From assembly GCA_963849365.1 (NCBI GenBank), contig CAWKHA010000004.1:248001-312000 (forward strand): a stretch of 64,000 bases of DNA, given 5' to 3'. The first letter of the stretch is position 1. The number at the start of each line of letters is the position of its first letter. A program made the position numbers and the translations under genes. The DNA is from CAVQCJ01 sp963849365. Its GTDB lineage: Bacteria; Actinomycetota; Actinomycetes; Prado026. Shown here one piece after another: positions 43,550 to 51,603 of the stretch. Below the pieces are notes generated by a model. That model was given only the letters and a program-made list of their open reading frames with translations, ran no database searches and had not been told where the DNA came from.

Positions 43550-43986
43550 CCGCTGCCGGCCAGGCCGGGCGGGGCTGCTACGCGGACGACGCGGTGATCC
43601 GTCGGCTGCTGGTCGAGGCGCGGGTGTGGGCCGTCGTCGGGCTGGCGGACAACCCGGCGCGGCCGGCGTGGGGCGTGGCCAGGCGGCTGCAGGCGCACGG
43701 CAAGCGGATCGTCCCGGTGCATCCGCGGGCGGAGCGGGTGCACGGCGAGCCGGGTTACCCGACGCTGATGGACATCGGCTTCCCGGTGGACGTGGTGGAC
43801 CTGTTCGTGAACTCCACCCGGGTCGGCGGGATCGTCGACGCCGCGGTCACGATCGGCGCTCCGGCGGTCTGGACCCAGCTGGACGTGGTCGACCTGGACG
43901 CAGCCGCGCGGGCGAGCGCGGCGGGTCTGGACGTCGTGATGGACCGCTGCCCGGCGATCGAAGGACCCCGGCTCGGCCTCTGGTAG
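43546..43986 (+). CDS. CoA-binding domain protein (YccU-like)
   Basis: A small Rossmann-fold protein of 146 residues of the CoA_binding_2 family. Visible are WAVVGLADNPARPAWGVARRL near residue 28, IVPVHPRAERVHGEPGYPTL near residue 53, and VDVVDLFVNSTRVGGIVD near residue 80. VVMDRCPAIEGPRL closes it, with the conserved Cys-Pro. The physiological role of the family is unclear. GTGA overlap with ugd implies co-expression, and it converges on purE with a 6-nt gap. Confidence 0.85.
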   Translation: MTAAGQAGRGCYADDAVIRRLLVEARVWAVVGLADNPARPAWGVARRLQAHGKRIVPVHPRAERVHGEPGYPTLMDIGFPVDVVDLFVNSTRVGGIVDAAVTIGAPAVWTQLDVVDLDAAARASAAGLDVVMDRCPAIEGPRLGLW

Positions 43987-43992
43987 CCGGTC

Positions 43993-44523
43993 TCAGAGAG
44001 TCGGCGAGAAGCCGGCCTCGGCCGCGCCCGCGCGACGGCGGCGTAGCTTGCCCCGCTTGGCCGCCGCCTCCTCACCGAGCTTCGCCTGGAACGCCTCCAT
44101 GGCTGCACGCAGGGCGGGCTCGGCCACCGCCAGGATGCGTACGGCCAGCAGCCCGGCGTTGCGCGCGCCGGCGACCGAGACGGCCGCGACCGGGACCCCG
44201 GCCGGCATCTGCACGATCGAGAGCAGCGAGTCCACCCCGTCCAGGTGGGCCAGCGGCACCGGGACGCCGATGACCGGCAGCGGCGTCACCGACGCGAGCA
44301 TGCCGGGCAGGTGCGCGGCTCCGCCGGCCCCCGCGATCAGGACACGCAGGCCGCGCCCGGCCGCCCCGGCGCCGTAGTCGAGCATCTGCCGCGGCATCCG
44401 GTGGGCGGAGACGACGTCGACCTCGTACGGGACGTCGAACTCCTCCAGCGCGGTAGCGGCGGCCTCCATCACGGGCCAGTCCGAGTCCGAGCCCATGACG
44501 ACCCCGACCAGCGGCTCAGCCAT
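43993..44523 (-). CDS. purE: N5-carboxyaminoimidazole ribonucleotide mutase
   Basis: PurE converts N5-CAIR to CAIR in de novo purine synthesis. The 176-residue protein has GVVMGSDSDWPVMEAAATAL at the start, DVVSAHRMPRQMLDY with the catalytic His near residue 40, and LIAGAGGAAHLPGMLAS near residue 62. The C-terminus carries a basic extension (KRGKLRRRRAG). Its ATG overlaps the purK stop by 8 nt, giving the usual purK-purE operon in which the unstable N5-CAIR is handed on. Confidence 0.96.
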   Translation of the reverse strand: MAEPLVGVVMGSDSDWPVMEAAATALEEFDVPYEVDVVSAHRMPRQMLDYGAGAAGRGLRVLIAGAGGAAHLPGMLASVTPLPVIGVPVPLAHLDGVDSLLSIVQMPAGVPVAAVSVAGARNAGLLAVRILAVAEPALRAAMEAFQAKLGEEAAAKRGKLRRRRAGAAEAGFSPTL

Positions 44524-45670
44524 CGCTCTGCCCGGTCAGGTACGCGGCCGCGTGCCGAGCCCGCTCCTGCAGGTCGGCCAGGTCGTCGCCGGTCACGGTC
44601 ACGTGGCCGACCTTACGGCCCGGCCGGACCTGCTTGCCGTACACGTGGATCTTCAGGCCCGGGTCGCGAGCCATGCAGTGCAGGTACGCGGGGTACAGGT
44701 CGGGCAGCGTGCCGCCGAGGACGTTGACCATCACCGCGTGCGGCGCGACGGCGACCGGGGAGCCGAGCGGCAGGTCCAGGACCGCCCGCAGGTGCTGCTC
44801 GAACTGCCCGGTGACCGCACCCTCGATCGTCCAGTGGCCGGTGTTGTGCGGGCGCAGCGCCAGCTCGTTGACCAGCACGCCGTCCGGGGTGTCGAACAGC
44901 TCGACCGCCATCAGCCCGACCACCTCGAGGTCGCCGGCGACGCGCAGAGCGGCCTGCTGGGCCGCCAGGGCGTGGTCCGGGTCGATGCCCGGAGCCGGGG
45001 CGTACACCTCGCGGCAGATGCCGTCGACCTGCACGGACTGCACCACCGGGTAGGCCACGGCCTGGCCCGACGGCGAGCGCGCGACCAGCACGGACAGCTC
45101 CCGCGTGAACGGGACGTACTCCTCGACGAGCAGACGGGGGCTGTCGTCCGCGAGCCGGGCGTCGACGTCGGCGCCACTGGTCACGACGGCGACGCCACGT
45201 CCGTCGTACCCGCCGCGCACCGTCTTCAGCACGGCGCGCCCGTCGGAGCTCCCGGCGAGGAACTTCTCGACGTCCTCGGCCGCGGTGACCGGGGCCCACC
45301 GCGGCACCGGGACGCCCATCGCGCCGAGTCGCTCGCGCATCACCTGCTTGTCCTGGCCGTGGACGAGGGCGGCCGGGCCCGGGCGTACCGCGTGGCCCTC
45401 ATCCTGCAGCGTCAGCAGGTGGTCGGTGGGCACGTGCTCGTGGTCGAACGTGAGGACGTCGCAGCGCGCGGCGAACGCCCGCAGCGTCGTGAGGTCGCGG
45501 TAGTCGCCGACGGTGACGTCCGGGACCACCTGCGCGGCCGGGTCGTCGGCGCTCTCGGCCAGCACGCGCAGCCGTACGCCGAGCTCGACCGCGGGCCCCA
45601 CGGACATGCGGGCCAGCTGTCCGGCACCCACGATGCCCACCGTCGGGAAGCTGCCGGGTGGCCCAGTCAC
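44516..45670 (-). CDS. purK: 5-(carboxyamino)imidazole ribonucleotide synthase
   Basis: An ATP-grasp enzyme of 384 residues making N5-CAIR from AIR, bicarbonate and ATP. Landmarks are TVGIVGAGQLARMSVGPAVE near residue 10, TFDHEHVPTDHLLTL near residue 73, LKTVRGGYDGRGVAVV near residue 147, LVEEYVPFTRELSVLVARS near residue 182 and NELALRPHNTGHWTIEGA near residue 265, which carries the metal-binding Asn/His residues. The GTG at 45670 lies 7 nt after TAGGGT (complement of 45678-45683), so the operon is probably leaderless. purE follows with an 8-nt overlap. Confidence 0.96.
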   Translation of the reverse strand: MTGPPGSFPTVGIVGAGQLARMSVGPAVELGVRLRVLAESADDPAAQVVPDVTVGDYRDLTTLRAFAARCDVLTFDHEHVPTDHLLTLQDEGHAVRPGPAALVHGQDKQVMRERLGAMGVPVPRWAPVTAAEDVEKFLAGSSDGRAVLKTVRGGYDGRGVAVVTSGADVDARLADDSPRLLVEEYVPFTRELSVLVARSPSGQAVAYPVVQSVQVDGICREVYAPAPGIDPDHALAAQQAALRVAGDLEVVGLMAVELFDTPDGVLVNELALRPHNTGHWTIEGAVTGQFEQHLRAVLDLPLGSPVAVAPHAVMVNVLGGTLPDLYPAYLHCMARDPGLKIHVYGKQVRPGRKVGHVTVTGDDLADLQERARHAAAYLTGQSDG

Positions 45671-45677
45671 GCCGCCG

Positions 45678-45683
45678 ACCCTA
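45678..45683 (-). promoter_or_regulatory. Leaderless-type -10 element for purK-purE
   Basis: The minus strand reads TAGGGT, 7 nt before the purK GTG at 45670. Confidence 0.45.
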
Positions 45684-45775
45684 CCGACCGCCCTCCCCCT
45701 CCCCGGGGTCGGGGCCGGGCGCCCCATCTGTGGATGAGCCGGCCGGGAATCCCGCTCGATGGCGGACGATCGGGC

Positions 45776-46669
45776 GTGCCACGACACCCGTACGTTCCCC
45801 TGACGTTGACCCACGGGCCGTTCCGGAGCGCCGAAGCGCAGGCGGCAGGCGTGTCCCGGGAGCAGCTCCGCGGGCAGGCCTGGCAGCGCCTGCACCGGGA
45901 TGTGTTCATCCACGCCGGAGTGCCGCTCACCGATCGCGTCCGGCTGGAGGCGGCTCGACTGGCGATCCCGCAGGGCGCTGTCGCCATCGGCCCGACGGCC
46001 GCCTGGCTGCACGGCGTCCTCGACCCTCACCCGGACCGCCCGGCCCCGCTCCTCTTCGCACGAGGCTGGGGCGCCAGCGCGCCGCGGGCGAGCGGGGTCC
46101 GGAGGGCGCGACTGACGTTCGACGCCGAGGACGTCGTCGAGATCGACGGGATCCTCGTGACCTCGGCCGACCGCACCTGCTTCGACCTGGCCAGGACCGG
46201 CTCGACCGTGGACGCAGTCGTGGCCGTCGACGGATTCCTCTCGGCCGGACTCACCGGCAAGGACCGGTTGTGGCGCTACTGCGCCGAGCGCCGCCGGTGG
46301 CCGGGGAGCGACCGGCTCAGGCAAGCAGTCCTGCTCGGCTCGGACCGGGTGCGCTCGCCGGCAGAGAGCCGGTTGCGCATGTTGCTCGTCCTGAACGGAC
46401 TCCCGGAACCGCTGGTCAACGCGCCGGTCCACGACGAGCACGGACGACTGCTCGGGATCCCCGACCTGCTCTACCTGAAGCCGCTGCTGGGGATCGAGTA
46501 CGACGGCAGCTACCACCGCGACGGGGACGTACCCCCGGCGGACCTGGTCCGCGAGAACGGGTTCGTGACGAAGGGCCTTCCGCTGCTGCGGTACTGCGGC
46601 TACGACCTCTCACGCCGGCAGGATCTCGTCGTCGCCGAGGTACGAAGTGCCCTCGGCGGGGCCCGCTGA
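45776..46669 (+). CDS. AbiEi-like HTH plus DUF559 endonuclease-like protein
   Basis: A 297-residue protein of a type common in actinobacteria. The N-terminal part (GPFRSAEAQAAGVSREQLRG) resembles the winged helix of AbiEi antitoxins. The middle has AIGPTAAWLHGVLDPHPD and VTSADRTCFDLARTGSTVDAVVAVD (by position near residue 125). The C-terminal DUF559 domain, of the very-short-patch-repair nuclease superfamily, has LLGIEYDGSYHRDGDVPPAD near residue 240 with the Asp and the Glu in IEYDGSYH. No partner toxin such as AbiEii is adjacent. GTG 45776 is preferred; an ATG at 45734 in frame adds 14 residues. It is divergent from purK. Confidence 0.75.
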   Translation: MPRHPYVPLTLTHGPFRSAEAQAAGVSREQLRGQAWQRLHRDVFIHAGVPLTDRVRLEAARLAIPQGAVAIGPTAAWLHGVLDPHPDRPAPLLFARGWGASAPRASGVRRARLTFDAEDVVEIDGILVTSADRTCFDLARTGSTVDAVVAVDGFLSAGLTGKDRLWRYCAERRRWPGSDRLRQAVLLGSDRVRSPAESRLRMLLVLNGLPEPLVNAPVHDEHGRLLGIPDLLYLKPLLGIEYDGSYHRDGDVPPADLVRENGFVTKGLPLLRYCGYDLSRRQDLVVAEVRSALGGAR

Positions 46670-46726
46670 GCCCCGCCTGATGCGCGTCTTGGGCCTACCG
46701 AGTGCGGTTTAGGCCGCGCGCACGTC

Positions 46727-46760
46727 GGGGGGGGATGGGTGGGTGGGTGGGTGGGTGGGA
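46727..46760 (+). repeat. G-run and (GGGT)n tract, potential G-quadruplex
   Basis: Eight Gs at 46727-46734 are followed, after AT, by six GGG triplets with single-T loops at 46737-46759. The tract lies between the convergent 3' ends of the AbiEi/DUF559 gene (46669) and an acyl-CoA dehydrogenase gene (46770). On the plus strand this fits an intramolecular G-quadruplex with one-base loops, a very stable type. Confidence 0.75.
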
Positions 46761-46769
46761 CGGCGGGGG

Positions 46770-47906
46770 TCAGAGGCCGAGGTCGCGGGCGATGAGCATC
46801 CGCTGGACCTCCGACGTGCCCTCCCCGATCTCGAGCACCTTCGCGTCGCGGTAGAACCGGCCCACCGGGAACTCGTTGGTGAACCCGTACCCGCCGTGCA
46901 CCTGCACCGCGTGGCGGGCGTTGTCCACCGCAGCCTCCGACGCGTACAGCTTGGCCATCGCCGCCTGCCGCTTGAACGGCCGTCCGGCCAGCAGCCGCGC
47001 GGCCGCGTCGTAGTACGCCAGCCGGGCCGTGTGCGCGCGCACCTCCATGTCCGCGATCAGGAACTGCACCGCCTGGTTGCGCCCGATCGGCCGTCCGAAC
47101 GCCTCCCGCTCCCGGGCGTACCGCACACACTCGTCCACGCAGCCCTGCGCCAGCCCGACCGACAGGGCGGCGATCGCGATCCGCCCCTCGTCCAGGATCT
47201 CCAGGAACTGCGCGTACCCCCGGCCGCGCTCGCCGACCAGGTTCCCCAGCGGAACGCGGCAGTCGTCGAACGCCAGCCCGTGCGTGTCCGAGGCACGCCA
47301 CCCGACCTTGGAGTACTCCGGCCCTACGGTGAACCCGGCCGTCCCGCTCGGCACCAGGATCGAGGAGATCTCGCGCTCGGGGCCGGTCAGCGCCGTCACC
47401 ACGACGAAGGCCGTGAGCGACGTCCCGGAGTTGGTGATGAACGCCTTGCTGCCGTTGAGGACCCAGTGGTCGCCGTCCGCTGCCGCGGTGGTCCGGGTCG
47501 CGCCGGCGTCCGAGCCTCCGCCCGGCTCGGTCAGCCCGAAGGCCCCGAGCGCCCGCCCTGCGCAAAGCCGCGGCAGCCACTCCTGCTTCAGCTCCTCGCT
47601 GCCGTGCCTGAACAGCGGCATCGCCCCGAGCGAGACCGCCGCCTCCAGCGTGATCGCCACCGAGGAGTCCACCCGGGCCAGCTCCTCGATCGCCAGGAAC
47701 AGCGCGAAGACGTCCCCGCCCATGCCGCCGTACTCCTCGGGGAAGGGCAGCCCGAACAGTCCCATCCGGCCCATCCCCGCCACGACGTCGTACGGGAACT
47801 CGCCGCGCTCGTACAGGTCGCCGATGACCGGCCGAACCTGGGACCGGGCGAAGTCCTCGACGCTGGCGCGCAGCGCCTCGTGCTCCGGGCTCAGAGCGGT
47901 GTCCAC
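46770..47906 (-). CDS. Acyl-CoA dehydrogenase, short/branched-chain type
   Basis: A 378-residue FAD enzyme. Marks are GLFGLPFPEEYGGMGGDVFA near residue 50, AFGLTEPGGGSDAGATRT near residue 122, FITNSGTSLTAFVVVTALTG near residue 155, YAREREAFGRPIGRNQAVQF near residue 267 and GGYGFTNEFPVGRFYRDAKV near residue 340. KVLEIGEGTSEVQRMLIAR follows at the end; the isovaleryl/short-chain enzymes take the catalytic base from elsewhere. A neighbouring acyl-CoA carboxyltransferase and HMG-CoA lyase suggest a role in leucine or related branched-chain degradation. ATG 47906 is preceded by two copies of an 18-bp repeat (47929-47973) that may be an operator. Confidence 0.88.
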   Translation of the reverse strand: MDTALSPEHEALRASVEDFARSQVRPVIGDLYERGEFPYDVVAGMGRMGLFGLPFPEEYGGMGGDVFALFLAIEELARVDSSVAITLEAAVSLGAMPLFRHGSEELKQEWLPRLCAGRALGAFGLTEPGGGSDAGATRTTAAADGDHWVLNGSKAFITNSGTSLTAFVVVTALTGPEREISSILVPSGTAGFTVGPEYSKVGWRASDTHGLAFDDCRVPLGNLVGERGRGYAQFLEILDEGRIAIAALSVGLAQGCVDECVRYAREREAFGRPIGRNQAVQFLIADMEVRAHTARLAYYDAAARLLAGRPFKRQAAMAKLYASEAAVDNARHAVQVHGGYGFTNEFPVGRFYRDAKVLEIGEGTSEVQRMLIARDLGL

Positions 47907-47928
47907 CGCGGCTCCCTCGGTCGTGCCA

Positions 47929-47973
47929 CCCGCCGGGTCACGGCGGCCTTCTCGTCCCGCCGGGTCACGGCGG
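47929..47973. repeat. Two 18-bp direct repeats, each with an inverted core
   Basis: CCCGCCGGGTCACGGCGG occurs at 47929-47946 and again at 47956-47973, so the spacing is 27 bp. Each copy has a CCGCCG/CGGCGG inverted repeat around a 5-nt centre. They lie 23-67 nt upstream of the acyl-CoA dehydrogenase ATG and just before the divergent GtrA-like gene, a good place for a TetR-type operator. Confidence 0.6.
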
Positions 47974-47998
47974 TTTCGTCATCGTGGCACGGGGCACG

Positions 47999-48004
47999 TA
48001 CGCT
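47999..48004 (+). promoter_or_regulatory. Leaderless-type -10 element for the GtrA-like gene
   Basis: TACGCT ends 6 nt before the GTG at 48011. No ribosome binding site is present, in agreement with a leaderless mRNA. Confidence 0.55.
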
Positions 48005-48010
48005 GACGCG

Positions 48011-48535
48011 GTGAGCCACCCCGAGCCGGCCGCGCCGGGCGTGTTCGTGCGGCTGTACGCCGCGGTCATGGACCAGATCGGCCACCTGCTGCACGAGCTC
48101 GCGAAGTTCGGCGTGGTCGGGGCCGTGGCGTTCGTCGTGGATGTCACGATCTTCAACCTCCTGCTCTACCACAGCAGCAGCCCCCTGTACGGCAAGCCGG
48201 TCACGGCCAAGATCGCCTCCACGACCATCGCCACGGTGGTCTCGTACATCGGCAACCGGTTCTGGACGTTCCGGCACCGCGACCGGGTGGGCAGCGCGCG
48301 GGAGTACATCCTGTTCTTCCTGCTCAACGGGGTCGGCATGGCGATCGCCGCCGGCTGCCTGGCCTTCTCGCACTACGTGCTGGGCTTCACCTCGCAGCTG
48401 GCCGACAACATCTCGGCCAACCTGATCGGGCTCGGCCTGGGCACGATGTTCCGCTTCTGGGCCTACCGGCGCTGGGTCTTCCCCGAGTACACCGACGACG
48501 ACGAGCTCACCGACGAGCTGCGTCAACCCGTCTGA
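48011..48535 (+). CDS. GtrA family membrane protein (Rv3277-like position)
   Basis: A 174-residue membrane protein of the GtrA family with four predicted helices. HELAKFGVVGAVAFVVDVTIFN near residue 30 (by position), ATVVSYIGNRFWTFRHRDR near residue 76, EYILFFLLNGVGMAIAAG near residue 97 and FRFWAYRRWVFPEYTDDDE at the end match the family. A GTG at 47984 would add nine residues, but the GTG at 48011 fits a leaderless start. In M. tuberculosis a GtrA gene (Rv3277) also follows purE-purK, which supports the conserved order. Its substrate carrier is unknown. Confidence 0.85.
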   Translation: MSHPEPAAPGVFVRLYAAVMDQIGHLLHELAKFGVVGAVAFVVDVTIFNLLLYHSSSPLYGKPVTAKIASTTIATVVSYIGNRFWTFRHRDRVGSAREYILFFLLNGVGMAIAAGCLAFSHYVLGFTSQLADNISANLIGLGLGTMFRFWAYRRWVFPEYTDDDELTDELRQPV

Positions 48536-48551
48536 GCCGCGTGCCACCCGG

Positions 48552-50075
48552 CTAGACCGGCGTCACGCCGTGCCGGCGGCGGCTGAACGTCCGGTCCTTG
48601 CCCTGCGCGGCGGCGAACCGCCGGACCAGCTGGTCGCGCAGCTCGGACGGCAGCACCACGGCGTCCACCACGAGCTCGCTGGCCAGGTGCACGATGTCGA
48701 TGTCCTCGTCGTACTCGGCCCTGCGGGCGGCCACGAACGCGGCCCGCTCGGCCGCGTCCTCGATCGCCGCGATCTTGTTCGCGTAGACCGCGTTGACCGC
48801 CGCCTCGGCGCCCATCACCGCGATCGACGCGGTCGGCAGGGCCAGCGTCGCGTCCGGGTCGAACCCCGGTCCGGCCATGGCGTACAGGCCCGCTCCGTAC
48901 GCCTTGCGCACGACGACGCAGATCTTCGGCACGGTCGCCTCCGCCACGGCCGAGATCATCTTGGCGCCGTGCCGGATGATGCCCTGCCGCTCGACCACGC
49001 TGCCGACCATGAACCCCGGCACGTCGGCGAGGAAGAGCAGCGGCACGTTGAAGGCGTCGCACAGCTGGACGAAGCGGGTGGCCTTGTCCGCGCTGTCGAC
49101 GAACAGCACGCCGCCCTTGTGCAGCGAGTTGTTCGCCACCACGCCAACGGCCTCACCGTCCAGCCGCCCGAAGCCGACCACCACCTCGCGCGCCCACAGC
49201 TCCTGGATCTCCAGGAAGGACCCCTCGTCCAGCAGCCCGCGGACGTAGGCGCGCATGTCGAACGCCTGACGCCCGCTGGCCGGGACGAGCGCACCGAGGT
49301 CCACCCCGGCCGGCGGCGGTACGGGCGGCGCGGCCGGCGGGCGGCCCTGCCACGACGACGGCAGGTACGACAGGTACCGCCGCACCACGGCCAGCGCCTC
49401 GTCCTCGTCGGCGCACAGGAAGTGGCCGACCCCGGACTCCCGGCAGTGCACGCGGGCCCCGCCCATCTCCTCCAGCGTCGTCTTCTCCCCCGTGACCATC
49501 TCGACCATGCGGTCCGAGCCGAGGTACATCGAGGCGTTGCCGTCGACCATGGCGACCACGTCGCAGAAGGCCGGGATGTACGCCCCGCCGGCTGCGCTCG
49601 GCCCGAACAGCGCGCACACCTGCGGCACCGAACCGCTGGCCCGGACCTGGTTCCAGAAGATGCGCCCGGCGCCGCGGCGGCCCGGGAACAGCTCGACCTG
49701 GTCGGTGATCCGGGCACCGGCGGAGTCGACCAGGTAGACCATCGGCACGCCGGTCGCGTACGCCCGTTCGACCACGCGCACGATCTTCTCCACGGTGCGG
49801 GCCCCCCACGAGCCGGCCTTGACGGTGGAGTCGTTCGCCATCAGGCAGACCGGCCGGCCCGCGATGGTGGCCGCCCCGGTCAGAACCCCGTCGGCCGGCA
49901 GGTCCGCGGCCCTGGCGTTGGCGAGCTCCCCGTCCTCCACGAACGACCCGGGATCGACCAGCCGCGCGACGCGCTCGCGGGCGAACAGCTTGCCCTTGGC
50001 GGTGTTGGCCTCGTGGTAGCGCGGCGCCCCGCCGGCCCGGACCCGCTCGCGCAGCTGTTCCACGTCGTCGGTCAC
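48552..50075 (-). CDS. Acyl-CoA carboxylase carboxyltransferase (beta) subunit
   Basis: A 507-residue carboxyltransferase. The N-half has KGKLFARERVARLVDPGSF near residue 27, VYLVDSAGARITDQVELFPG near residue 112 and LFGPSAAGGAYIPAFCDVVA near residue 154. The C-half has LFLADVPGFMVGSVVERQGI near residue 348 and VVVRKAYGAGLYAMAGPGF near residue 385. The two oxyanion-hole Gly-rich segments, SAAGGAY and KAYGAGLYAM, are intact. It differs from AccD5 at 58431 and may use methylcrotonyl- or another branched CoA. Its biotin-carrying alpha subunit is not in the window. TAGTCT 6 nt before the GTG overlaps the stop codon of the GGDEF gene upstream. Confidence 0.85.
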   Translation of the reverse strand: MTDDVEQLRERVRAGGAPRYHEANTAKGKLFARERVARLVDPGSFVEDGELANARAADLPADGVLTGAATIAGRPVCLMANDSTVKAGSWGARTVEKIVRVVERAYATGVPMVYLVDSAGARITDQVELFPGRRGAGRIFWNQVRASGSVPQVCALFGPSAAGGAYIPAFCDVVAMVDGNASMYLGSDRMVEMVTGEKTTLEEMGGARVHCRESGVGHFLCADEDEALAVVRRYLSYLPSSWQGRPPAAPPVPPPAGVDLGALVPASGRQAFDMRAYVRGLLDEGSFLEIQELWAREVVVGFGRLDGEAVGVVANNSLHKGGVLFVDSADKATRFVQLCDAFNVPLLFLADVPGFMVGSVVERQGIIRHGAKMISAVAEATVPKICVVVRKAYGAGLYAMAGPGFDPDATLALPTASIAVMGAEAAVNAVYANKIAAIEDAAERAAFVAARRAEYDEDIDIVHLASELVVDAVVLPSELRDQLVRRFAAAQGKDRTFSRRRHGVTPV

Positions 50076-50081
50076 GGCGTG

Positions 50082-50087
50082 AGACTA
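50082..50087 (-). promoter_or_regulatory. Possible leaderless -10 element for the carboxyltransferase gene
   Basis: The minus strand reads TAGTCT, 6 nt before the GTG at 50075. Its TAG is also the stop codon of the upstream GGDEF gene, so the match may be due to chance. Confidence 0.35.
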
Positions 50088-51599
50088 GCCCGCGAGCGCG
50101 ACCCCGAGCGCGGCACGCAGGACCGCCGGAGCGTCCGCCGGCAGTCCGGCAGAGCCGCACAGCAGCTCCCCCACCCAGGGCCCGGCCGCGGCGACCACGA
50201 CCCGGTCGACACCGCGGACGGCGGCCAGCGGGACGTCCTCGTCGTCGGCGCGGACCACCAGCCCGCCGGCCCGCGCGGCCACCAGCCACCCGGTTCCGGC
50301 CGCCGCGGGGACCGACGCGAGGTAGACCCCGTCCGGTACGCGGTGGGCCACCGGCATCGCCGCTCCCGACCGGATGCGGTCCAGCACCCAGCCGGCCGCA
50401 TCGCACGCGTCGGCCACGGCGGCCACCGCGGCCTCGAGCCTGGGCTGGTGGGAGCCGTCGGGGCCGACCGCCACCGCGGCGACCGCGGCCAGCGCCGACG
50501 CGAGCAGCGCCGGCTCCTCCTCACGCGCGCGCAGCGAGCGCCGCTCGGCGGCCACCGAGGCCGGGTCGGCGAGCACCGGATGACCGGCTCGGGTCCGCTT
50601 GGCCTCGTACTGGGCGCCGTCGGCCAGGGCGAACAGCCGCTCCCGCGTGACCGGCCCCTCGAACCGCTCGGTCGAGGCGACCCCGCAGGCCACGCTCACC
50701 CCGAACGGCGCCGACTGCGTCCCCCGCAGGAACGCGCCGGCCAGGGCCTCGCCGACGGCCATCCCGTAGCCGGGCAGCACCGCGCAGAACTCGTCGCCGC
50801 CGATGCGCCCGGCGACCGCACCCGGCACCCGCCCGCAGGCGGCCGACAGCGCGTTGGCGACATACACCAGCGCCCGGTCGCCGGCGTCGTGGCCGTAGCT
50901 GTCGTTGGCCTGCTTGAGCCGGTTGACGTCGGCCATGACCACCGTCACCGGGCCGGCGCCGGACCGGCGGTCGGCCAGGGCCCGGTCGAGCTCGTCCTCG
51001 ACCAGCCGCCGGTTGCCGAGCCCGGTGAGCGGGTCGTGGTACGCCAGCCGCTGCACCAGCTGCAGGTGCTCGATCTGCGCGAGCCCGGCCGAGACCATCC
51101 CGGCGAACGCCTGCGCGAAAGCGAGGTCCTCGTCGTCGAAGTCCCGGTCCGGCGCGGCTCGGGACGCGAAGAGCTCGCCCCAGACCCGGCCGCCCGCGAG
51201 CAGTGGTGCGGCCAGGGCCGAGCTCGCCCCGAGCCGCTGCAGCAGGGCCCGCTCGGCCGAGTCTGCGCCGGCGTCGTCGACCTGGATCCGCCACGGGCGC
51301 GCTTCGTCGATCATCAGCCCGAGCAGGGGGAAGTCGGCCACCTGGTACGTCTCGTCGGGCGGGAACCGCTCCTCGTCCGGGGCCAGCGCCCCGACGTTGA
51401 CGAGCGTGCGGACCAGGCCGTGCTCGGGCTCCAACCGGGACAGCGACACCGCGCGTGCCCCGAGCGCGAACCGGGCCTCCTCGCTGACCAGCTCGGCCAG
51501 CTCCTCGAGCGAGCGCGCGCCGGCCATCACCCGCGCGAGCCGGACCAGGCCGGCGAGGCGCTCGTCGGCCCTGCCGGTGGGCTGCTCGGTCACCGCCAC
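50085..51599 (-). CDS. GAF-GGDEF protein (putative diguanylate cyclase), copy 1
   Basis: A 504-residue cytosolic protein. A GAF domain (residues 20-165, with WGELFASRAAPDRDFDDEDLA near its end, by position) leads to a GGDEF domain that starts at HDPLTGLGNRRLVEDELDRA near residue 190. The active-site motif RIGGDEFCAVLP near residue 262 is intact, so c-di-GMP synthesis is possible. The RxxD inhibitory site normally five residues before GGDEF is replaced by VPGA. A C-terminal GAF-like region of about 150 residues follows. It starts 4 nt after the stop of its paralogue, so the two form a pair. Confidence 0.87.
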   Translation of the reverse strand: MAVTEQPTGRADERLAGLVRLARVMAGARSLEELAELVSEEARFALGARAVSLSRLEPEHGLVRTLVNVGALAPDEERFPPDETYQVADFPLLGLMIDEARPWRIQVDDAGADSAERALLQRLGASSALAAPLLAGGRVWGELFASRAAPDRDFDDEDLAFAQAFAGMVSAGLAQIEHLQLVQRLAYHDPLTGLGNRRLVEDELDRALADRRSGAGPVTVVMADVNRLKQANDSYGHDAGDRALVYVANALSAACGRVPGAVAGRIGGDEFCAVLPGYGMAVGEALAGAFLRGTQSAPFGVSVACGVASTERFEGPVTRERLFALADGAQYEAKRTRAGHPVLADPASVAAERRSLRAREEEPALLASALAAVAAVAVGPDGSHQPRLEAAVAAVADACDAAGWVLDRIRSGAAMPVAHRVPDGVYLASVPAAAGTGWLVAARAGGLVVRADDEDVPLAAVRGVDRVVVAAAGPWVGELLCGSAGLPADAPAVLRAALGVALAG

Positions 51600-51603
51600 C
51601 CGG

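Noticed and set aside
45776..46669. Complete AbiE type IV toxin-antitoxin system
   Set aside because: Only an AbiEi-like domain fused to DUF559 is present; no nucleotidyltransferase toxin (AbiEii) gene is adjacent.
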